DNA of 42,369 bases, taken from the IMG/VR virus record IMGVR_UViG_3300024999_000195, positions 1 through 42,369 of that record, one strand, 5' to 3'. Below the pieces are notes generated by a model. It saw only the letters and a program-made list of their open reading frames with translations. It ran no database searches and was not told the origin of the DNA. How positions within the stretch are numbered: the first letter of the stretch is position 1; every line of letters begins with the position of its first letter. Source of the DNA: a virus. This document shows positions 24,281 to 35,539 of the stretch, piece after piece. The position numbers and the translations under genes are program-made.

Positions 24281-27200
24281 TGATAATAATTTCGCAGTCA
24301 CAAGTCAAGGATTAGCGCAAAGTTTGTCGAAAGCTGGCGAATCAGCGCAGTTATATGGCGCATCACTCGACAATGTTATTGGATACACTACGGCAATCCA
24401 AACCGCCACAAAAGAGAGTGGAAACGTCATCGGAAATTCGCTAAAATCTACGATTTCTCGCACATTTTCAGATGACTCCGAAAAAGCACTCGCAGGAGTA
24501 GGAATCGCGATAAGAGATATTTCAGGAGAAGTACGCACTGTTGACCAGATTTGGGGAGATTTAGCGGTAAAATTCAAAACTTTGTCGAATGAACAACGTC
24601 AGCAAATTGGTCTTACAATTGGAAGTCGTTACCATTTAACCCGTTTTCTGGCATTAATGGATAACTGGGATATTTCGACTAGGGCAGTAAAAACGTCACA
24701 ACAAAGTCTCTTCTCGGCGTTGGAGGAAAATAGAAAGCATTTAGCCAGTTTAGAAAGTCAGATTAATAAAGTCAAATCAGCAGGTCAGATTTTGGCATAT
24801 ACGTTAGGTGAGAATGGTTTAGGTTCTGCTATGTCTGGATTATTAGGAGCAACAACTACATTTATTAAGGGATTAAATGAGTTGGCAAATTTATCAACAA
24901 CCGCAAAAGTTGCCATTACAGCATTGTCAATAACGGCAATAGGTTTAACACTTCAAATAACAAACGTAGTAGGAGCAATTGTTAAACTTGGAACTGCTAT
25001 GAAAGTTCTTGCAGTAGCAAATCCATGGTTAGCTGTAATTATTGGATTGGCTACAGTGACAGTAGGAGTTGCTACTTATTTAGGAAAACAAAAACAATTA
25101 AAAGAAGAACAAGATAAAATTACAGAAACAGTAGAAAAATCAACAAAAGCATTTAATGATTTAAATGAAGTAATGGATAATATTGGATCTCCAAGTCTTC
25201 AAAATGTTAACGATGCAGAAGCAGAGATAAAAAAATTTGATGAATTAATTTCTAAAATAGCAGAAGCCAGTCAAAAAAAGAATGAGTTTTATACTCATGA
25301 TGAAGAATTAGGATTAATTCAAGCAAATGTTTCATATGACCCAACAAAATTGTCAGATGAGATGAAGGATTTAGCAACTAATTTAGGTATTAATATTCTT
25401 CAAATTAAAACTTGGTCAGAATTTATTGAAATTGCAAAACAAAGACAAGATGAATTAAACGGAAGTTTAGTAACTGGCAAGAAAAATTCAACAGAATATC
25501 AAGCAGAACAAATTAAATCTTCGCAAACTCAATTAGATATGGCTAATAACACAAGAGATTTAGTTAATGAATACAAAGAATTGCTTTCTGTTGCAGATAA
25601 AAATGAGCAACAAACTAAACGTTTAGCCGAAGTAAAGAATATGCTTTTATCTATGTTTCCTGCAGAATCTAAAAATGGACAAATAATTATCGCTCTTTTA
25701 GAAGAGGAGTCTAAAAAAAGAGTAGAACTTGCAGAAACAACAATGGCAAAATCTAGAGAACAATTGATAGCTAATGTTAAATCTCAACAAATTACTTATG
25801 AAACTGCTGTAAAAAATATGGCATTTTATCAAGCAGAAATTGATATGTTGCAAGAACTTTGGTCTGCCCGTTCTAATAACGCAGGTAGCACTGGAAATTG
25901 GAGAATGGCAGAAGATTTAGGGATGGCACAATATAATTTTGGAGAAACAAAAAAAGAAGTAAATTCATTATCAGATTCTATTAGTAAAATGAACGATGTT
26001 CTTAATTGGAAGCCAGCTTCTGTTTCTGGTATTGGAGATGATAAGAAAGATTCTGGTTCTAAATCATCTTCCAAATCTCCACAAACTCAATCCCAAGAAG
26101 ACCTAACAGCAGCCCTCCTAGCACAAATAAATGCACAACATCTTCTAACAAAAGAAAAAACAGATTCTCTCACAAAAGAGCAAGAAGCATTAAAATCTCA
26201 AAAAGACTACCAAGCAACTTTACTTAAAACAAATGAAGTAATTGCATCACAAACTCTAGAACTATCCCAACTCCAAACTGCAAAAGATGAAATAAATAAA
26301 CTTAAAGATTCTGCTATATCATCTGCACCGCCTCAATTTGGTGATATTAGTGAAAGATGGTTTACAGGAAATGATAATCAAAAATCTGTAGCATATATTG
26401 ATGAACATAATAAAGCATCAGAAGAAACTCGTACACAAATGGATAAAACATTTTCTTCTATGCAATTGTTGCGTAATGGATGGATGGATAATTCCAAATT
26501 AATAAAAGAAAATGCAGACTCACTAGTAGCATTAAAAAATTCTTTAGTTCAAATTGAAATTGAGAAATTTGAACAATCAATGACCGATCTAGATAAAAAA
26601 ATGAATTTATCTAAATCAATAATGGATTTATATGGTAAATCATCTGAAGAATATGCTAAAGAGCAAGCAAGACAAGTTACTATATTAAAAGAAAAAGAAG
26701 ATGCTATTTTTAATGAGATTGTTGCTATTGGTCATTTATTAAAAGCCACAGATTTAACAGCAGAAGTTCAAAAAGCTTTAAATGATGAAATGGCAAATCT
26801 TAAACTCACACTTAATCAAAATCAAAAATCATTACAAGATTACGCTAATGATATAATTCAAACATTAAAAGATGCAGCCAAACAAAAAGAAATAATTGAT
26901 TTAGCACTAATAGAAACACAAGTTAAAGATGAGGATCGTAGACATGAAAATGTAATTGATAATCTTGATGATGAAGAAAAAGCATATGAAGATGTTATTA
27001 ATGCTCAAATTGAGGCAATAGATCGTCTTGCAAATGCCGAAGATTATACAAAAAATCTTGATAAATCTCAGTCAGAAGCTCAAACGATCCAAGATCAAAT
27101 TAATATCTATTCTAGAGATACGTCTGCAGAAGGAAGAGCCAAATTAGCTGAACTTCAAGCCCAATTAGCAGAAAAACAGTCTGAAATTGATGATATGCAA

Positions 27201-28037
27201 GATACTCATACTATCGATCTTCGTAAACAAAATTTACAAGATGCATTAGATGCTATTAAAAAAGAATCAGAAGCAAAAAAACAATCGGAGAATGATGCTT
27301 ATGAAGCAAAGAAGCAATCTTTAGATGATCAAAAAACTTTAACAGAAACAACTTTTAATGAATTAATGCTAGATGATCAATATTGGTTAGATAAGGTTCA
27401 ATTAATTCTTGATGGCAATATTACGGGAATTAAAGAAAGTCTTAATATTTTTGCTGATGAATTTACTACTACATTAACAACTCAAGCTGGGAAAATTGAC
27501 ACAAGTTTTCAAGCAATAATTAATACTATTAAACAGATAGAATCTGCTGCAAAAGAACTTGATTTGATAGATCCACCTCAATATGCTTCAGGTACAAATG
27601 GCGCAATCGGTGGATTATCTATAGTAAGCGAAAAAGGAAGAGAATTAATATCTCCTCCAAATGGAAAACCATTTCTTAGTGGAAATAATGGCCCTGAACT
27701 AATGATTTTGCCTAAAGACACAGAAGTTCTCCCTAATAATTTAACAGAATCTCTTATTAGCAAAGCGAAGCTTCTAAATATACCTTCTTATGCCAATGGA
27801 ACAGGAATTAATGGTTCACTAATGGATTTGATTAAAAATATGCCATCTATTTTACCAAATATATCATTACAACCATTTAAAATGCCACAATTGGCAAATA
27901 ATCTAACAACTGCTACTACTACTAATAATCTAAATCCAACTTTTAATATTACAGTCCCAAAAGGTACAACAAGGGAGCAAGCACAAGAAGTAGTAAAATT
28001 AGTTTATAAAGATTTAGTAAAGATGATTAAAAAATAA
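24281..28037 (+). CDS. tail tape measure protein, exon 4
   Basis: After removal of intron 3 the Val codon is completed by T24281 and the frame reads DNNFAVTSQGLAQSLSKAGE, then LGYTT-like AIQTATKESGNVIGNSLKST, a core tape measure motif. A hydrophobic stretch follows (TAKVAITALSITAIGLTLQI and AVANPWLAVIIGLATVTVGV), likely the membrane-active part used in DNA entry. Long coiled coil then runs to about 27500. The C-terminus has Gly/Pro-rich loops (YASGTNGAIGGLSIVSEKGR, PKDTEVLP) and ends NITVPKGTTREQAQEVVKLV. No lysozyme or peptidase motif is evident. An upstream GTG at 24240 lies inside the intron and is not a start. Confidence 0.85.
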
Positions 28038-28046
28038 ATAATAATC

Positions 28047-28087
28047 AAAGTAGAGAGAGGTTACTCATAATAATTTCTCTCTACTTT
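28047..28087 (+). terminator. hairpin after tape measure gene
   Basis: A perfect 11-bp stem AAAGTAGAGAG/CTCTCTACTTT (28047-28057 with 28077-28087) with a 19-nt loop but no T run afterwards. It may be an RNA processing or stability element rather than a full terminator, since the Dit gene follows at once. Confidence 0.45.
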
Positions 28088-28114
28088 ATAACAAATGGAG
28101 GTGAAATATAATTA

Positions 28115-28885
28115 ATGCCTATTTCAGAATCCCTTTATATCCTATTTAATAACATTAATTCACAAGATTTTGATATTATTAATGCTCATGTTGATTCTTC
28201 TGGACTTTACCAAGAATCTCTCATCCCAGATAGAACAATAACCGAAACAAGGGTAAGAAATAATCCAATTCCATTCTTTCAAGGAATAGAAGAATCATCA
28301 AGAATAATAAAATGCTCCTTAGTATTTACTGAAACATTTGATGAAAATAAATTAAGAAAAGTAAAAAGATGGTTGCACACAGAATTTTACGTGCCATTAG
28401 TCTTTTCTTCAAGTCCAGATCATATTTATTACGCATTGTGCAGTAATGCTTCAAATTTAATGCACAACGGAATACAGGGATATATTGATGTGGAATTTGT
28501 ATGTGATTCAAATTTTGTTTACTCCCCAATTTATATTTCTGACCTTTACGATCTTTCCACAAATCCTGTTTCCACTACAATAACTTTTGAAAATTTAGGA
28601 GATTTAGATTGTCAACCAATCCTTTATTTAACTAAAATTGGAGACGGAGATATATCAATAATTAACAATTCAAATGGAGGAGAAACATTCACTTTAACAG
28701 CATTAACTTCAAACGAAGAATTAACAATAGACAATGAACATCAAGATATTTCAACTTCAATTCCAGATACTTATAGATATGATCACCACAATGGAATATT
28801 TCTTAATATGAAATTTGGAGTAAACAATCTTCAAATTGTAGGTACTTGTAAATTGCAATTTAAACATCAATTTAAACTTCTATAA
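28115..28885 (+). CDS. distal tail protein (Dit)
   Basis: A 256-residue protein with a GGAGGTGAAATATAATTAATG start context. The N-terminus (ESLYILFNNINSQDFDIINA), then RTITETRVRNNPIPFFQGIE, SSRIIKCSLVFTETFDENKL, RKVKRWLHTEFYVPLVFSSS match the sipho-tail Dit family (PF05709), which forms the hexameric hub at the tail tip to which Tal and fibres attach. The C-terminal part (TFENLGDLDCQPILYLTKIG) is the galectin-like domain of Dit. Its place between tape measure and Tal is standard. Confidence 0.85.
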   Translation: MPISESLYILFNNINSQDFDIINAHVDSSGLYQESLIPDRTITETRVRNNPIPFFQGIEESSRIIKCSLVFTETFDENKLRKVKRWLHTEFYVPLVFSSSPDHIYYALCSNASNLMHNGIQGYIDVEFVCDSNFVYSPIYISDLYDLSTNPVSTTITFENLGDLDCQPILYLTKIGDGDISIINNSNGGETFTLTALTSNEELTIDNEHQDISTSIPDTYRYDHHNGIFLNMKFGVNNLQIVGTCKLQFKHQFKLL

Positions 28886-28917
28886 TAAAATAAATCTCTC
28901 GAAAGGAGAAATAATAA

Positions 28918-31900
28918 ATGTATAATGATATAGATTTATCATTAAAACTTCAAACTCCAAAACTATCTTTACATAAGCCAACTGGAATAAAAATAGCGAA
29001 TCTTCCAGAGGAATATTATCCTAATTTAGAAATAAATATAGATGATTTAGATACATTGTCATTCTCTTTGCCTTATCAAATTACTAAAAATCATGAATTA
29101 ATTCGCAATCCTCACATAGATTTATTAAAAAATCGTTATCTAATTAAATTTATTCTAGGTGATTATATTCAATGGTTTGTAATTACTAGCCCAGTTCCTA
29201 CGTCAGATGATGATTCTGATTTTCTTGAGGTTAATTGTGTTTCTTTAGAAAATGAACTAAATGACAAAAGGATTAGAAATCTAACTATGAGTGCGGTTAA
29301 ATTGTCAGAAATAATGAATGGATTTTCAAGAGATACTACTACAATAATTGATGGTATTTATACAACTACAACCGTAACTACAGATGGAATACTTAAAGGT
29401 ACAGGGTGGACACTAGGAAATATTCCAACTTCCCTAGATACAACATATAGAACATTTGAGAATATTACAGGAACAAAATTAGAATTTATAAATAATCAAA
29501 TATCTGATAAATTTAAACTTCTTGCTCAGTTTGATACGACAAACAGAGTGATAAATTTTTATGAAACTGATGAGTTTGGAATAAATGATGGATTAAGATT
29601 GACAGATAAGAACTATTTACGTACAATTACACAAAGTGAAGACGATGAAGAGTTTTGTACAAGATTAAGTGTATATGGGCAAGATGGATTATCAATCCAA
29701 AGAGTCAACCCCATAAATACTCCTTGGATAGAAGATTATAGTTATTTCCTTTATCCATTTATTCGCGATGAGTTAGGTAATATCACTTCTCATAGTGACT
29801 ATATGACTGATAATCTTTGCAATGCTATTTTAGATTATAAGTTAGCATTGACACAAAGTGCATTGGTACATACTGATTTATTGGCACAATTATCTGCTTT
29901 GCAAATAACTTTAACAACTTTATCAAATGAAATGAAAGTATTAACTGATGCATTAAAAACAATTGAAGATAATATAGAATCAGAAAAATCTCTAGGACAT
30001 AGCGTTACAACACTTCTTGCAGATTTAGCGGCACAGCAATTATTGATAAACAATAAACAACAATTAGAGATTGATCCTATTAATGTTCAAATAGCAGATA
30101 TTGATTTGCAAATTGACACTATACAAACTGATCTTTCTGAATCTAATTATTTTACACCAGAATTATTAGAAGAGAAAATTAGATTTGAAATTGAAAGAGA
30201 ATGGTCAAATGAGAGTTATATATTAGACACAGACCTTTACTTCGCAGCCATTGATGAGATGAACGACCGAAAAATACCTCAAACATTACTCGAAATATCA
30301 ATTGTAAATTTTCTTGAAGTAATTACCGAACAACGCAATCATAAAAAAATAGTTGTTGGAAATAAAGTAGCTATCATACAAGAACAATTAGGGATTGATG
30401 TTGTAGCTTCAATAACAAAAGCTAGTTTTGATTTTGAGAATAAAGAAATAAAATTAACCATTTCAGATATAAAAAAAAGTAAATCTGCCAGAGATAAAAT
30501 TGCAGATTTTTTGTATCGTACTGATACATATATTGAAATAATTGATTCTAATAAACTTAAATGGAATGAATCTTTAATCACAGCTACAGAATACGTAGAT
30601 CAACAAATTGAAGAACTAAATGGCTCTCTCTTAAATCTAGAAATAGACCTTACAAGATTTGGAAGTGATGGATTCATAACAAGCATAGAAGCAAAGTCAT
30701 TGAGGCTAACATTGGATAAACTAATTGCAGAATCGTTAGATATAATAAATATCGCTACTCAACTTGAATTTCTTGATTTGCCAGACATAAATGAAAAAAC
30801 AAACTTTCAAATTGCTTTAACAACCTTACAGTCATATCTAATTGCAAATTGGATAGGACCAACAGTACCTCCATTAATTTATCCAATTGCTATTATCAGT
30901 GATTTAAGTCCAGAAGATGAAAGGATAAAAATCAGAGATTTATTTCAAGATGTAGAAAACAAAAAGTCAATCCTAATAAATGCAATTGGAAAAGCTCGCC
31001 AAGATGATGGAAAAAGATATGTAGAATCTCAAATTGCAGAATTAAATACAGCTCTAAGTGATTTCCAAATACAGGTAAACACCTACATTAATGCAAAACA
31101 AATCACAGAAACACAATCTGATGCATTAGAATTATTAAAAACAGCAGTACAAGATGAATCTGGTGATATTATTGCTATTGCTGATGGATTACTTGCAATA
31201 ATTGGAAATGATAATATATTATATAATGGTTTACTTAATGCAAAAGATGATTATTATAAGATTGGTACTACTCCTAGTGGTGCTATTGTAACTGCATTAA
31301 ATTCTGTAAGTGATTGGTTAAATCAAGATTCATCAGATTATCCAATTACAATCAAACCATCAAAAGGAGTCGATATAAACAAAAAACTTAAAATAGCAGA
31401 AACTAAAAAAGATATATTAACTGCATTAATTACTCAAGTACAAATTGATAATGAATTAACTTTAGTAGATCAACAATTATTTGAGGTAAGTGTTGCTATT
31501 ACTTCAATGCAAATGGACATTAAAACCTTTGCAAAAGATAATTATATTACATATGATGAATCTATTTCATTAAAAGCATCTTTTGATAAAATTCTTGCAG
31601 AAAGTATTGATGTAATTAATATTGCTAATAGTTTAACTGTTTCTATAGAATTAATAAATAATTATCAAAATTCATTGACTGGAACTGTTGCATCATGTGG
31701 TGTGGATGGATTACAAGTAGAATTAAATAAATGGGTAGGATTACCATTAATAAGTTATCCTAAGAAAATGAAATCAAATGAAAGAAAAGCATTATTAAAG
31801 AAATTTGATCTAGTAATGAGTACAAAATTAGCACTGCATAATGCAATTAATTTATTAACTGCTGAATATTCAATTGATGGAGAATTATCTATCAGAGGTA

Positions 31901-34845
31901 CAGGAGGTAATCAATCTAATAAAAGTAGAATATTTAAGATCAATAAAAAGAGTATTAGTGCGAGTGATGATTCTGGTACTGGTCTATTGCTTACAGTCAT
32001 TAGTCGAGAAGATTTATCTGTAATAACTGAACATACTCTTATTTATGATACTTATACTAACGATGGAGATAGAGATGCTTTAGCAACAAAACTAAATTCA
32101 TTAGACGATACTGTAATTGTTGCCTTAACATCTTATAATTCAATTGGATGGAATCAAAATCTATTAAATGCAATGATTAGATGTGGAGGAACTGGAACTG
32201 ACACAGGAACAGGTAGATTTCCTTTTGCTTTTGTTGGAATACCTAAATTGTTTAAAGGAACTGCGTTGGAAGTGTTTTATGACACTGGTAAAAAAGCACC
32301 ATATGCAGATATAAATACAAAAATAGTAGACGGAACTCCTCAAGGAATTGCTGTAGGAACAACATTAATTTCAGCAGAGGCAACTTTGGCAGTTCAAGTA
32401 GCAAAAGCAAATAGAGATATAGTTATGGTAGATATTACAAAAGTTGCAAGTAATACTTCAGTTACATCAAAAGAAAAGAAGGTTGTTAAAAGTTATTGGG
32501 ATATAATTATAAGTGAAAAAAATACAGTAGAAATGCAAGCAGATTATTGGAACAATACTATTTATCCTGATGTTTCAACACTTTTAACTAATTATCAAAC
32601 TGCATATTCTAATTTAAGTGCTTATATTATTCCTATATTATCAAATCTAACAACTTCATCTACAATCGTAAGTGCTACATTTATTAATTATTTTAAATTG
32701 TATTTTGATAATAAAATTGCATTATTAGAAGAATTAATGGTTATTGCAAGAGATTATATAGGAGAATCAATATCAGGACTAGCAGAATCAATAATTGCAT
32801 TAGGATTAAAAATAACTAGTTCATTTAGCACTTTTACAATAAGTGTAGCAGATTCTATTATTCTTGGAACTGATTTAGCTTTAGTAATTGAAGAATCTAG
32901 ACCATTGACTGATCTTGCTACTAAAGTAGGATTAAGTGATATAAGTCCTAATGAGAAAACAAATTATCAAACTGCTTTAAATTCATTACAAGCTGAGTTA
33001 AATAATTGGATTAATTTGTCAGTACCTAAGTCAATAACTGCACCTCAAATTGGAGTTATTCAAATATTGTATGATAGTTTACAAACTACGAAAACAGCAC
33101 TTATTGCAAAAGTATCTACATTAGAAATTGATAATTCTAAACCAAATGCAATTATAGCAACATCTTTAAAATTATTTGCAGATACATTGTATAATGCAGA
33201 TAATACTAATTTTCAGAATCAAAGTGCAGATAGTAAAATTGAGTGTTATTTTTATGGTTATGCTCCATTATTGACTAATCTTCCAAGTATTGAATGGGAT
33301 ACAAGTACAATTAAAAGCTATCATGTAGGTGATTTGTTTTATGATGTAGTTGAAGGAAATGCATATAGATTTTCTTCTTCATACTTATGGGATTTAATTG
33401 ATAATGTAGATGTAATTAAAGTATTGTCAGATGCTTCAAAATCACAAGGATCATTAGATTCAGAATTAAGAATATTCGTAGGAACTCCTCAACCTCCTTA
33501 TAATGTTCAAGATTTGTGGAGACAACAATCTAATGGAGATTTTAAGATTTGTATAGTAGAGAGATTAACAGGAAGTTATGTTGATTCTGATTGGATTTAT
33601 TATACTGAATATACAGATGATATTGCAGCAAATATTGCAAAAGCATTAGCGAATAAGGCAAAAACAGATGCTATTTTAGCATTAGAAGAATTGGCTGATA
33701 TAGCAAATGATAATAAAATTAGGAAGGATGAAAAAGTAAGAATATTAAAACCAAGATGGGATTCTATTGTAGTAGAAAAAACAAATTTAGCATCATCTGA
33801 ATCACAAGTTCTTTTATATCCGTCAGCAACAATGACTACATTATATGGAGCCTATGTTAGTGCTTTTGATGCGTTAGATACCTATCTTTCTCCAATTTTA
33901 GCGGATTTAACCACTGATTCTATAATTGTTAGAAATGATTTTAATGCAATATTTCAAACATATTATAGTTCAAAGGATATATTATCACAATTTATTGCTT
34001 CTTCGGCAAAAATATATGCTGATACAAAAGCGTCATATTTTCATATTAAGTATTCCAATGATGGTGGAACAACATTTACTGCAAATAGTGGAGAAGATGC
34101 AGGAATTTATATGGGGACATATTCTGATAATATAGTGGCTGATTCTACGTCTGTTTCTGCTTATACTTGGGTCAAAGCTGTTGGAGATCAAGGGATACAA
34201 GGGGAACCTGGAGAAGATGGTTCTCCTAGATATATTTGGATTAAATATGCCACTGATATTAATGGTTCAAATTTAAGCGATGATCCAACAAATAGAACAT
34301 ATATAGGAGTTGCTTATAATAAATTAGTTTCGTCAGAAAGCACAACTCCATCTGATTACACATGGAGTTTGATTAAGGGTACAGATGGAACAGATGGGGA
34401 TGACGGAACGATTATAGATGAGATTTATATCCCTTTATATTATCCTGCTCATAATTCTTATGTTAGCACAAGTGAATATGATCAAGATAAAGTAGTTAGA
34501 ATGGGCACAAATACAGTAGATAATATAAATGAATTAACATCTTCAAATGTTCTTCATACAGTTAGTTCATATTGGGTTACTGGAACATTATTTGCACTTG
34601 AGGCAAATTTAAGTAGTAGTGGAATAGGTGATTATGCTAGTGCAACTCTATTAAGAATTGCTAGTAATGGCGATGTTTACAATAGTGCATACGTATTAAC
34701 TAATAATACATCTCCAACAAAAGTAAGATCGCAATGGATTTCATTGGCAGCAGGAGATAAATTAGCAGTAGGTTTTATGGCAAATACATCTGGATACACT
34801 TGTAAACTATATAGAGCAGATTTAATAATTAAACCTCCAACATAA
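28918..34845 (+). CDS. very large tail-associated protein (Tal) with internal repeats and ILEI-like domain
   Basis: A 1975-residue tail tip protein. Residues 1-370 match the gp27-like hub of Tal/prophage tail proteins (VITSPVPTSDDDSDFLEVNC, ENITGTKLEFINNQISDKFK). Helical repeats follow: type A at about 561-695, 698-850, 852-983 and 1281-1404 (LAESxDIINIA, YQxAL, Wix), type B at about 1162-1279 and 1574-1694 (EKxxVxxxWDxI, YxxPILxNLTT). Residues about 984-1146 look like an ILEI/PANDER-type lectin fold (HTLIYDTYTNDGDRDALATK, IVALTSYNSIG, GTPQGIAVG). Collagen-like Gly-x-y stretches lie near 1754 and 1819, before a C-terminal beta domain. It probably pierces or binds the host surface; no clear peptidase motif was seen. 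Confidence 0.8.
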   Translation: MYNDIDLSLKLQTPKLSLHKPTGIKIANLPEEYYPNLEINIDDLDTLSFSLPYQITKNHELIRNPHIDLLKNRYLIKFILGDYIQWFVITSPVPTSDDDSDFLEVNCVSLENELNDKRIRNLTMSAVKLSEIMNGFSRDTTTIIDGIYTTTTVTTDGILKGTGWTLGNIPTSLDTTYRTFENITGTKLEFINNQISDKFKLLAQFDTTNRVINFYETDEFGINDGLRLTDKNYLRTITQSEDDEEFCTRLSVYGQDGLSIQRVNPINTPWIEDYSYFLYPFIRDELGNITSHSDYMTDNLCNAILDYKLALTQSALVHTDLLAQLSALQITLTTLSNEMKVLTDALKTIEDNIESEKSLGHSVTTLLADLAAQQLLINNKQQLEIDPINVQIADIDLQIDTIQTDLSESNYFTPELLEEKIRFEIEREWSNESYILDTDLYFAAIDEMNDRKIPQTLLEISIVNFLEVITEQRNHKKIVVGNKVAIIQEQLGIDVVASITKASFDFENKEIKLTISDIKKSKSARDKIADFLYRTDTYIEIIDSNKLKWNESLITATEYVDQQIEELNGSLLNLEIDLTRFGSDGFITSIEAKSLRLTLDKLIAESLDIINIATQLEFLDLPDINEKTNFQIALTTLQSYLIANWIGPTVPPLIYPIAIISDLSPEDERIKIRDLFQDVENKKSILINAIGKARQDDGKRYVESQIAELNTALSDFQIQVNTYINAKQITETQSDALELLKTAVQDESGDIIAIADGLLAIIGNDNILYNGLLNAKDDYYKIGTTPSGAIVTALNSVSDWLNQDSSDYPITIKPSKGVDINKKLKIAETKKDILTALITQVQIDNELTLVDQQLFEVSVAITSMQMDIKTFAKDNYITYDESISLKASFDKILAESIDVINIANSLTVSIELINNYQNSLTGTVASCGVDGLQVELNKWVGLPLISYPKKMKSNERKALLKKFDLVMSTKLALHNAINLLTAEYSIDGELSIRGTGGNQSNKSRIFKINKKSISASDDSGTGLLLTVISREDLSVITEHTLIYDTYTNDGDRDALATKLNSLDDTVIVALTSYNSIGWNQNLLNAMIRCGGTGTDTGTGRFPFAFVGIPKLFKGTALEVFYDTGKKAPYADINTKIVDGTPQGIAVGTTLISAEATLAVQVAKANRDIVMVDITKVASNTSVTSKEKKVVKSYWDIIISEKNTVEMQADYWNNTIYPDVSTLLTNYQTAYSNLSAYIIPILSNLTTSSTIVSATFINYFKLYFDNKIALLEELMVIARDYIGESISGLAESIIALGLKITSSFSTFTISVADSIILGTDLALVIEESRPLTDLATKVGLSDISPNEKTNYQTALNSLQAELNNWINLSVPKSITAPQIGVIQILYDSLQTTKTALIAKVSTLEIDNSKPNAIIATSLKLFADTLYNADNTNFQNQSADSKIECYFYGYAPLLTNLPSIEWDTSTIKSYHVGDLFYDVVEGNAYRFSSSYLWDLIDNVDVIKVLSDASKSQGSLDSELRIFVGTPQPPYNVQDLWRQQSNGDFKICIVERLTGSYVDSDWIYYTEYTDDIAANIAKALANKAKTDAILALEELADIANDNKIRKDEKVRILKPRWDSIVVEKTNLASSESQVLLYPSATMTTLYGAYVSAFDALDTYLSPILADLTTDSIIVRNDFNAIFQTYYSSKDILSQFIASSAKIYADTKASYFHIKYSNDGGTTFTANSGEDAGIYMGTYSDNIVADSTSVSAYTWVKAVGDQGIQGEPGEDGSPRYIWIKYATDINGSNLSDDPTNRTYIGVAYNKLVSSESTTPSDYTWSLIKGTDGTDGDDGTIIDEIYIPLYYPAHNSYVSTSEYDQDKVVRMGTNTVDNINELTSSNVLHTVSSYWVTGTLFALEANLSSSGIGDYASATLLRIASNGDVYNSAYVLTNNTSPTKVRSQWISLAAGDKLAVGFMANTSGYTCKLYRADLIIKPPT

Positions 34846-34866
34846 TAAAAGGAAGTGATTAAGCTA

Positions 34867-35445
34867 ATGTATCTATTTTATGACTCAAATGGTAATATCA
34901 CTTCTTTTTGTGGAGGTGATTCAATTGAAGGAAAAGATGATGAAATTAGTTATATACCAGAAGGAACAACTGCATTATATCTTGATGATACTGAATATGA
35001 ACATCTTAAAAACAATAAATTAAATTATAAAATTAGGGATAGAATTCCAATCTATACTCCTTTATCTGAATCTGATATTTTAATTAACTTAAATGATATT
35101 AAAAAGTCTAAGATAGAAGAAATAAATTCGAAATGTAATTTAGAGATAGTAGGAGGGTTTTATTCTAGTTGTACATCAGCCTTAGAACATAAATATAAAT
35201 TTGATTTAGAATGGCAAGCAAATCTAAACAGACAAATGAATATACTTATGTTGGACTCAAACATAGAATCTGTAGAATGGAATACAATTGATATTGGATG
35301 GGTTGCTTTAACTAGAGAAGAATTTATTGTATTGTATAAAGATTCTAATATGTTTATAGAGAGTAAATTAAGTAGATACAAGGAATTAAAAGAGCAAGTT
35401 ATGAATGCAGAAACTATCATAGACGTACAATTAATTCATTGGTAA
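34867..35445 (+). CDS. DUF4376-like tail tip accessory protein
   Basis: A 192-residue protein. ATG 34867 is used because AAAAGGAAGTG lies nine bases before it; the upstream GTG is part of that site. The N-terminal YLFYDSNGNITSFCGGDSI is a small beta domain, and the C-terminal half (KSKIEEINSKCNLEIVGGFY, SKYKFDLEWQANLN-like, DIGWVALTREEFIVLYKDS) has the pattern of DUF4376, common in proteins encoded after tail fibre or Tal genes. It may be a fibre chaperone or baseplate component. A promoter for the next gene starts 30 bases after its stop. Confidence 0.65.
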   Translation: MYLFYDSNGNITSFCGGDSIEGKDDEISYIPEGTTALYLDDTEYEHLKNNKLNYKIRDRIPIYTPLSESDILINLNDIKKSKIEEINSKCNLEIVGGFYSSCTSALEHKYKFDLEWQANLNRQMNILMLDSNIESVEWNTIDIGWVALTREEFIVLYKDSNMFIESKLSRYKELKEQVMNAETIIDVQLIHW

Positions 35446-35475
35446 TAAAATAAATATTGTCTATTAATATTATAG

Positions 35476-35504
35476 TTGCAATTATCTAATTTTTCGTATA
35501 TAAT
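35476..35504 (+). promoter_or_regulatory. sigma-A-type promoter of the secreted Big2/LRR gene
   Basis: TTGCAA (35476-35481), 17-base spacer, TATAAT (35499-35504), about 30 bases before a strong AAAGGAGGG ribosome binding site. It allows expression independent of the late tail operon. Confidence 0.65.
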
Positions 35505-35539
35505 AATGACATAAAAATACAAAGGAGGGAATTCTTAAT

